From Propionibacterium sp. (GTDB taxonomy: Bacteria > Actinomycetota > Actinomycetes > Propionibacteriales > Propionibacteriaceae): DNA of 12,413 bases. This document shows, in pieces, positions 5,943-10,664 of this stretch. The stretch spans positions 1 through 12,413 of the forward strand of contig JAAYAO010000150.1 of assembly GCA_012719335.1 (NCBI GenBank), read 5' to 3'. Under the pieces are notes generated by a model that was given only the letters and a program-made list of their open reading frames with translations, did not search any database and was not told the origin of the DNA. Within the stretch, counting starts at the first letter, position 1; each line of letters opens with the position of its first letter. The translations under genes were made by a program, and so were the position numbers.

Positions 5943-7211
5943 GTGAGCGACGAAACCAACGACAACAACACCACCACCGCCGGATTCCTGGCCGAACACC
6001 CCCGCACCCGCACGGTGCTGCTGGTCACCGCGACCATCGTGCTGGTGGGGCTGGCATTGCAAACCCTGGCCGAGGCCGCGGCACTGATCCGGGCCGTGCT
6101 GGTGCCCACTGCGGTGGCGGTGCTGTTGACCGGCCTGATGATGCCGTTGATGGTGCTGCTCAACCACAAGCTGAAGTTGCCGCGCTCCCTGGCCGCGGCG
6201 ATCACCCTGCTCAGTTCGGTGGCGGCGGTCGCGGGCCTGTTGACGCTGGCCGGTGCGCAACTCGCCTCCGGTATCCGTGAGTTGCTGGCGGCCACCACCT
6301 TCGAGTTGCAGCAGTTGAAGAACTGGCTGACCGACTCCCCGCTGCCGATCGGCGCCGAGCAGGTCGACAACGTGATCACCCAGGTGGAGACCTGGCTGCG
6401 CGAGCACCAGTCCGAGATCGCCCAGGAGGCGACCGGGTTGGGTGCCGGGGCGGCGAACCTGTTGGTGGCCACCGTGTTGTGTCTGGTCGGCACCTTCTTC
6501 TTCCTGGCCCAGGGCGACCGGATCGCCACCTGGTTCATCATGTTGCTGCCCAAGCGTTCGCGGGAGCGGGTCTACCAGGCGGGCCGGCGGGGTTGGGTGA
6601 CGATCGGCACCTACACCAAGACCCAGTTGGTGGTCTCCGCGGTGGACGCCCTCGGCATCGGTATCGGTGCGGCGCTCCTGGGGCTGCCGTTGGTGATGCC
6701 GATCATCGCTATCACCTTCATTCTGTGTTTCATCCCGATGGTCGGTGCCTTCCTGTCCGGCGCGATCGTGGTGCTGGTGGCGATGGCCTTCGAGGGGCTG
6801 ACCACCGCGATCATCATGTTGGTGATCGTGATCGCGGTGCAGCAGTTGGAGTCGAACATCCTCAGCCCGTTGCTGATGGGCAAGGCGGTCAACGTGCACC
6901 CGATCGGGGTGCTGCTCGGGGTGGCGACCGGCACCTACTTGCTCGGCCTGATCGGGGCCCTGTTCGCGGTGCCCTTCCTGGCCACCCTGAACACGATGAT
7001 GAACTACCTGGCCGGACGCGACCCCTTCCCGGGGTTGAACGAGGGCCGCAGCGCCCTCACCGAATCACCCAAACGGCTGATGGGCGACCTCGGCAAGATG
7101 CGGATTCCGCCGCGGATGGGCGAAGCCACTCCGGATTGGGTGCAGGGCCAGTTCGACCTGCAGGCCCGACGGATGCGTCGGCGCCGGTGGGACCGCAGCA
7201 GCGACGACTGA
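5943..7211 (+). CDS. AI-2E family transporter (PerM/YdbI-like membrane protein)
   Basis: This protein of about 422 residues has the AI-2E family layout: two to three N-terminal membrane helices (about 25-75 and 80-105), a soluble amphipathic middle segment (about 110-165), then several C-terminal helices. The family signature QQLESNILSPLLMGKAVNVHP begins at residue 300. A basic cytoplasmic tail (RRMRRRRW) ends the protein. Members include TqsA and possible Na+/H+ antiporters, so AI-2 export should not be assumed. The GTG at 5943 was chosen for the GGAG at 5935-5938; an in-frame GTG at 5916 would add nine residues with no clear ribosome site. The stop codon lies five bases from the stop of a convergent hydrolase. 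Confidence 0.88.
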   Translation: MSDETNDNNTTTAGFLAEHPRTRTVLLVTATIVLVGLALQTLAEAAALIRAVLVPTAVAVLLTGLMMPLMVLLNHKLKLPRSLAAAITLLSSVAAVAGLLTLAGAQLASGIRELLAATTFELQQLKNWLTDSPLPIGAEQVDNVITQVETWLREHQSEIAQEATGLGAGAANLLVATVLCLVGTFFFLAQGDRIATWFIMLLPKRSRERVYQAGRRGWVTIGTYTKTQLVVSAVDALGIGIGAALLGLPLVMPIIAITFILCFIPMVGAFLSGAIVVLVAMAFEGLTTAIIMLVIVIAVQQLESNILSPLLMGKAVNVHPIGVLLGVATGTYLLGLIGALFAVPFLATLNTMMNYLAGRDPFPGLNEGRSALTESPKRLMGDLGKMRIPPRMGEATPDWVQGQFDLQARRMRRRRWDRSSDD

Positions 7212-7216
7212 GCAGG

Positions 7217-8098
7217 TCACCGGCCCGCGGCCAGGAAGGTGCGCAGCTCGGTCTCGAAGCGTTCGGACGCCTCCACCTGGGCCCAGTGCCCGCAGTCGGG
7301 CACCAGCACCAGCTCCGCGTCCGGCATCAACCGGACGGCCACCTGCGAACCGCGCGGGTTCACCAGCGGATCCAGTGCGCCGTGGAAGAACAGGGTGGGC
7401 ACGCTGATCCGGTGCACCTGCGGCAGCAGGTTGTTGCGCATCTCCCGGCGGCCGAGGGTGGCCTGGTTGTAGCGCAGGTAGCCCTCGCTGGTGGGGTTGC
7501 GGCGGGCCTCGGCGATGAACTCCTCGCGCACCGGTGCCGGCAGGGTGTCCACATCGGCCACCATCGCCTTCAGGGCCTGCGCCACGAAGCGGTTCGACAG
7601 CATTGTCAACGGCCGGAGCGCCGCATCGGGTAGTTGGGCGAACAGCCAGGCAGCGAACTGGGTGGTGCGGCTGCCGAAGCGCGGCGCCAAACCGCCCGGG
7701 CCGATCAACACCAGCCGGTCGACCAGGTGTGGGTGCCGCAGCGCGAGGTTCATCGCGATGTCCCCGCCCATCGACACCCCCACCACGACCACCCGTCCGA
7801 TGCCGAGGGCTTCGGCGACCCGGGCCACGAAATCGGCCTGCCGGTCGGGCCCACCCGGGGCGGGGATGCCCTCGGTGTGGCCGAAGCCGGGCAGGTCGGG
7901 GGCGTACACGGCACGTTCGGGCCCGAACTGCTCGAACAATCGATACCAACTGATCGCGGCATTGTCCGAGCCGCCGCCGTGAATCAGCAGCAGGGGTGGC
8001 CGGGCGGTGTGGACGTCCGGTTCGGCACGCAGCACGCGCACGCGCCCGCCGGCCAGGTCGAGGTGGGTGGAACGGGCTCCGGGTGGCACCAACGGCAT
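7217..8098 (-). CDS. Alpha/beta hydrolase, MhpC/BphD-like
   Basis: This 293-residue alpha/beta-fold hydrolase has the oxyanion-hole HGGG at 40-43, the nucleophile elbow GVSMGG with Ser109, Asp243 in GALDP and His271 in DCGHW, so the catalytic triad is complete. The segment APDLPGFGHTEG (66-77) and the lid arrangement resemble carbon-carbon bond (meta-cleavage product) hydrolases and general esterases. The substrate cannot be inferred, and no aromatic-degradation genes are nearby. The ATG at 8098 has a TAGGGT hexamer seven bases upstream and no Shine-Dalgarno, so it is probably leaderless. It follows the fructosamine-kinase-like gene on the same strand but is separated by a terminator-like structure. 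It ends against the AI-2E gene with only a 5-bp gap. Confidence 0.88.
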   Translation of the reverse strand: MPLVPPGARSTHLDLAGGRVRVLRAEPDVHTARPPLLLIHGGGSDNAAISWYRLFEQFGPERAVYAPDLPGFGHTEGIPAPGGPDRQADFVARVAEALGIGRVVVVGVSMGGDIAMNLALRHPHLVDRLVLIGPGGLAPRFGSRTTQFAAWLFAQLPDAALRPLTMLSNRFVAQALKAMVADVDTLPAPVREEFIAEARRNPTSEGYLRYNQATLGRREMRNNLLPQVHRISVPTLFFHGALDPLVNPRGSQVAVRLMPDAELVLVPDCGHWAQVEASERFETELRTFLAAGR

Positions 8099-8105
8099 GA
8101 CATCA

Positions 8106-8111
8106 ACCCTA
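8106..8111 (-). promoter_or_regulatory. -10 element of a leaderless promoter
   Basis: Read on the minus strand this is TAGGGT (TANNNT), seven bases before the ATG at 8098. No Shine-Dalgarno is seen, which supports leaderless initiation. Confidence 0.55.
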
Positions 8112-8114
8112 ACC

Positions 8115-8162
8115 AGCCGGCCCCGGACGGTCGGTGGCCCCGAGAACGGGGGCGGGCCGGCT
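8115..8162 (-). terminator. Branched hairpin after the fructosamine-kinase-like gene
   Basis: AGCCGGCCC (8115-8123) pairs perfectly with GGGCCGGCT (8154-8162). Inside it lies a second stem, CCCCG (8138-8142) with CGGGG (8147-8151) around AGAA. It begins just after the stop codon at 8165, as expected for a terminator of the leftward gene. No T-run is present. Confidence 0.5.
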
Positions 8163-8164
8163 CC

Positions 8165-8929
8165 TCAGGCGAACCGCCGCGCGGCGTCGAGCACCCGGGC
8201 GAGGTAGCCGGTGCCGAACAGGGCCAGATGCAACAGCAACGGGTGCAGTTGGTGCAGCGGTTCGCGCTGCTGCCATCCGTCGGCCAGTGGCGCGGTGGCG
8301 TGGTAGGCCGACCGGATCTCGTCCAGGTGTGGGCAGCCGAACAGGGCGAGCATCGCCAGGTCGGTTTCCCGGTGCCCGCCGTGGGCGGCGCAGTCGATCA
8401 GCACCGCACCCTCGGCGGTCCACATCACGTTGCCCGACCAGAGGTCGCCGTGCAGTCGGGCCGGTGGGTCGTCGGTGTCGAACTCCCCTGCGGCACAGCG
8501 GCCCGCCACGGTCTCGATCAGCCGGGCCTGCTGCTGCGACAACAGGCCCCGGTCGCGGCAGCGTTCGACCAGCGGCAGCAGGCGTTGTTCGGCCCAGAAC
8601 ACTCCCCACGAGTCGGTCGGGCGCAGCGGCAGCGGTAGGGGTTGCGAGGCCGGGCCCAGGTAACCGTCACCCGACCAGCCGGCCGGCGGCGCCCCGTACC
8701 CGGGTGCACCGGCGGCGTGGGTGCGGGCCAGGCCGACCCCGAGGTCACCGGCGGCGGCCCGGGTGGGTGTCGTTGCGGTGAGGAATTCCAACTCCAGGGC
8801 TCCGTCCGACACCGACAGCACGTCGACCACCCGTGCCCCGTCCGGCACCTCGGCGAGCCAGCGCAGACCGGCGGCCTCCCAGCGCGGATAGTCGGGCGGG
8901 GTCCGTACGCGTTTGAGGTAACCGGCCAC
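8165..8929 (-). CDS. Fructosamine kinase family protein with short N-terminal lobe
   Basis: This 254-residue protein belongs to the fructosamine-3-kinase/aminoglycoside phosphotransferase-like group. The catalytic loop HGDLWSGNV (160-168) supplies Asp162 and Asn167. LIDCAAHGGHRETDLAML (177-194) holds the metal-binding Asp179, with Cys where Pro is usual. The family phosphorylates glycated amines (ketosamines), triggering deglycation in the cytoplasm. The protein starts at GYLKRV, close to the ATP-binding lysine, so the glycine-rich first strands of the kinase lobe seem to be missing. The GTG at 8929 has TAGCGT seven bases upstream, which suggests leaderless initiation. The in-frame extension to 9037 shows no family similarity. 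Whether this short form is active is uncertain. Confidence 0.83.
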   Translation of the reverse strand: MAGYLKRVRTPPDYPRWEAAGLRWLAEVPDGARVVDVLSVSDGALELEFLTATTPTRAAAGDLGVGLARTHAAGAPGYGAPPAGWSGDGYLGPASQPLPLPLRPTDSWGVFWAEQRLLPLVERCRDRGLLSQQQARLIETVAGRCAAGEFDTDDPPARLHGDLWSGNVMWTAEGAVLIDCAAHGGHRETDLAMLALFGCPHLDEIRSAYHATAPLADGWQQREPLHQLHPLLLHLALFGTGYLARVLDAARRFA

Positions 8930-8936
8930 GCCCCCC

Positions 8937-8942
8937 ACGCTA
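8937..8942 (-). promoter_or_regulatory. -10 element of a leaderless promoter
   Basis: Read on the minus strand this is TAGCGT (TANNNT), seven bases before the GTG at 8929. It fixes the choice of the short start for the fructosamine-kinase-like gene. Confidence 0.55.
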
Positions 8943-9061
8943 CGCCGCGGCGACCAACCGGCCGGTGCCCCCGGCGCCGCCGCCGGGACGCCACGGTCAC
9001 CCCACGCCGTCCCGGCATGGCACCGAACGGCACTCAAGCACGGTCGGGGCGGGCAGGGCGT

Positions 9062-9094
9062 GTTCCGGGAGAAGGAACGTCCGGCCGATCGGAC
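9062..9094. repeat. Two short inverted repeats upstream of the operator promoter
   Basis: GTTCC (9062-9066) pairs with GGAAC (9074-9078), and GTCCG (9079-9083) pairs with CGGAC (9090-9094). They lie directly upstream of the -35 element of the membrane-protein gene. The heptamer TGTTCCG at 9061 recurs at 9121. Such arms could be an extra regulator site, but they are short and GC-rich DNA makes chance dyads common. Confidence 0.3.
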
Positions 9095-9123
9095 TTGATG
9101 CCCCCAGGGGTATTAACTACTGT
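9095..9123 (+). promoter_or_regulatory. Promoter of the polytopic membrane protein gene
   Basis: TTGATG (9095-9100) and TACTGT (9118-9123) are separated by exactly 17 bases, a good sigma-A type arrangement in a locally AT-rich patch. The upstream operator (9098-9113) occupies the spacer, and the downstream operator starts eight bases after the -10, near the expected transcription start. Repressor binding at either site would block initiation. Confidence 0.6.
9098..9113. promoter_or_regulatory. CsoR/CstR-like operator 1 (imperfect)
   Basis: ATGCCCCCAGGGGTAT resembles the perfect site 33 bases downstream (ATACCCC/GGGGTAT) with one degraded left arm. Sites of the form TACCCC-NN-GGGGTA are known targets of the CsoR family (copper-sensing CsoR/RicR and persulfide-sensing CstR). 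Its position inside the promoter spacer fits a repressor operator. Confidence 0.6.
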
Positions 9124-9130
9124 TCCGCGC

Positions 9131-9146
9131 ATACCCCATGGGGTAT
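9131..9146. promoter_or_regulatory. CsoR/CstR-like operator 2 (perfect palindrome)
   Basis: ATACCCCATGGGGTAT is a perfect 16-bp palindrome of the TACCCC-NN-GGGGTA type bound by CsoR-family repressors. It sits at the predicted transcription start, 36 bases before the GTG of the membrane-protein gene. The signal sensed (copper, persulfide, nickel or formaldehyde are all known in this family) cannot be read from the site alone. Confidence 0.7.
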
Positions 9147-9182
9147 ATTCACAAACGCTCTCTCTCATCCCAGGAGTTCGCC

Positions 9183-10406
9183 GTGCCGAAGTTCGCCCGC
9201 GAATATCGCCCGCTGTATTTCCTCGCCGCACTCGGCGCAGGCGGCTTGGCGGTCTCATTCTTCATGTACCTGATGTTCCTGATCCCGCATCCGAACAGCC
9301 CGATCCCGACCTTCAACGATCTGGTTGCGGTGTACCGCACCGAGGGGCTCGCCCTGCAGGTGATGACCACCGTGGCGCTGATCGGTATCGCCTTCTTCAC
9401 CGTCAAGCACATCCTGGTGCTGATCGCCAACATCAAGGCCTTCAACACCCTGCGCCGCTCCCCCGCCTACGAGACGCTGCGCAGCTCCAACGGTGAGGTC
9501 ACCCTGATGGCCATTCCGCTGACCCTGGCGATGACCATCAACGTGCTGTTCATCCTCGGCGCCCTGGGCGTGCCCGGGCTGTGGGCGAGTGTCGAATACC
9601 TCTTCCCGTTCGCCCTGGTGGCCTTCGCCGCCGTCGGCGCGCTGGCGTTCTTCTTCTTCGGCCGTTACCTGACCCGGCTGATCTCGCAGCGCGGCTTCGA
9701 CAACGAGGACACCAACCACTTCTCCCAGATCCTGCCCGCCTTCGCCTTCTCGATGGTGGCGGTCGGATTCGCCAGCCCGGCCGCGATGAGCTCGGTGCTG
9801 CCGGTGTCGGTGATCGGCATGGTCGGCAGCTTCCTCTTTCTGGCCGCCGCCGCGGCCTGGATCGTGGTCAAGCTGCCGATCAGCTTCGCCGCCATCCTGC
9901 GCAACGGCCTGGCCGTCGAGGGCGGCCCGACCCTGTGGATGGGCATCCCGATCTTCACCCTGCTCGGCATCACTTTCATCCGGCTCGGTTCCGGGGTCAG
10001 CCACAACCTGCTCGACACCGTGCTCAGCCCGGTGCTCGCCTTCATCGTGCTGGGCCTGCTGGTGGCCGCCCAACTGGTGATGGGCCTGATCGGCTGGGCC
10101 GTGATGCGTCGGCAGGGGTACTTCGCCCGCTTCGTCCGCGGACGTGAGGGCAGCATCCCGTCCTACGGTTTGATCTGCCCGGGTGTCGCCCTGGCCGTGC
10201 TGAGCATGTTCTTCATCCACTGGGGCCTGGTGCGCACCGGCGTGGTGGAGCAGTTCTCGATCGCGCACTTCGTGCTGCTGGCGCTGGTGGTGCTGTTGCA
10301 GGCGATCACCATCCGCACCTTGTTCCGTCTCGACCGTCGGCTGATGGGTGCGCCCAAGGACGCGGCCCCGCAGCCGACGAAGACCGAGGAGTTGGCCACC
10401 GCCTGA
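9183..10406 (+). CDS. Polytopic membrane protein, possibly TsoY family, under CsoR/CstR-type control
   Basis: This 407-residue protein has about ten hydrophobic helices (roughly 11-34, 58-83, 106-128, 138-160, 182-205, 208-229, 251-268, 280-307, 327-349, 357-380) and a hydrophilic tail after about residue 385. The N-terminus KFAREYRPLYFLAALGAGG and the loop MFLIPHPNSPIPTF look family-specific. From memory they recall proteins named TsoY family (seleno)protein, but I could not check this. Some likeness to TDT/SLAC1-type anion channels is also possible. Its only cysteine is Cys332 in SYGLICPGVAL. The GTG at 9183 has AGGAG (9172-9176) six bases upstream; an in-frame ATG at 9138 lies inside operator 2 and is rejected. 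Dual CsoR/CstR-like operators suggest a job in sulfur, selenium or metal stress. Confidence 0.7.
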   Translation: MPKFAREYRPLYFLAALGAGGLAVSFFMYLMFLIPHPNSPIPTFNDLVAVYRTEGLALQVMTTVALIGIAFFTVKHILVLIANIKAFNTLRRSPAYETLRSSNGEVTLMAIPLTLAMTINVLFILGALGVPGLWASVEYLFPFALVAFAAVGALAFFFFGRYLTRLISQRGFDNEDTNHFSQILPAFAFSMVAVGFASPAAMSSVLPVSVIGMVGSFLFLAAAAAWIVVKLPISFAAILRNGLAVEGGPTLWMGIPIFTLLGITFIRLGSGVSHNLLDTVLSPVLAFIVLGLLVAAQLVMGLIGWAVMRRQGYFARFVRGREGSIPSYGLICPGVALAVLSMFFIHWGLVRTGVVEQFSIAHFVLLALVVLLQAITIRTLFRLDRRLMGAPKDAAPQPTKTEELATA

Positions 10407-10415
10407 GCCGCGGTC

Positions 10416-10439
10416 GGACGGGCCCGCGCGGCCCCGTCC
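10416..10439 (+). terminator. GC-rich hairpin after the membrane-protein gene
   Basis: GGACGGG (10416-10422) pairs with CCCGTCC (10433-10439), and the stem can extend inward through GGCC pairs with one bulge. It begins nine bases after the stop codon. No T-run follows, as is common in high-GC actinobacteria. Confidence 0.55.
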
Positions 10440-10468
10440 CCACCGAAACCGGGCATCACGGCCCCCGT

Positions 10469-10506
10469 ACCGGCGCGCATCCGGTCGGGCCGGACGTGGT
10501 GTCCGG
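10469..10506. repeat. CCGG-arm hairpins in the intergenic region
   Basis: The 258-base gap between the membrane-protein and phosphoesterase genes contains two clean stem-loops: ACCGG (10469-10473) with CCGGT (10481-10485), and CCGGAC (10490-10495) with GTCCGG (10501-10506) around GTGGT. CCGG recurs many times up to about 10520. They may add to the terminator or be local compositional noise. I see no small ORF with good coding character in the gap. Confidence 0.35.
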
Positions 10507-10572
10507 TTTCCCGGTCTCCGGCAGCGGGTACGGACGAACCGGCAGCCCAACACAGCCATTCCGACACCTACC

Positions 10573-10594
10573 GGTCAGCGGGTGTTCACCGGCC
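10573..10594 (+). promoter_or_regulatory. Possible PHO box upstream of the secreted phosphoesterase
   Basis: Two contiguous 11-base units, GGTCAGCGGGT and GTTCACCGGCC, resemble the Streptomyces PhoP direct-repeat unit G(G/T)TCAYYYRGG. The preceding 11 bases (10562-10572) share only CACC with it. The site ends 70 bases before the ATG of a secreted phosphoesterase, a typical phosphate-starvation target. No convincing -10 element was found, so this stays tentative. Confidence 0.4.
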
Positions 10595-10664
10595 GGGCGG
10601 GCGCAGATCACCCGTGCGTGAGGGGATCGAAGCTGCATCACGCCCACCCCCGAAAGGCTGATTC

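Noticed and set aside
5913..6899. A 328-codon minus-strand open frame rich in His and Gln.
   Set aside because: It is the antisense shadow of the AI-2E family membrane protein. The His/Gln richness comes from reverse-reading Leu, Val and Trp codons.
9138..9182. An ATG start at 9138 for the membrane protein.
   Set aside because: The codon lies inside the perfect operator palindrome with no ribosome site. The GTG at 9183 has AGGAG at good spacing and fits the family N-terminus.
9255..10559. A 434-codon open frame on the minus strand.
   Set aside because: Its product is rich in Gln, His, Asp and Gly repeats, mirroring the codons of the membrane protein on the other strand. It has no ribosome site or recognisable domain.
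10606..10628. GATC...GATC inverted arms before the phosphoesterase gene.
   Set aside because: Only four bases pair cleanly around a long loop, which is expected by chance.
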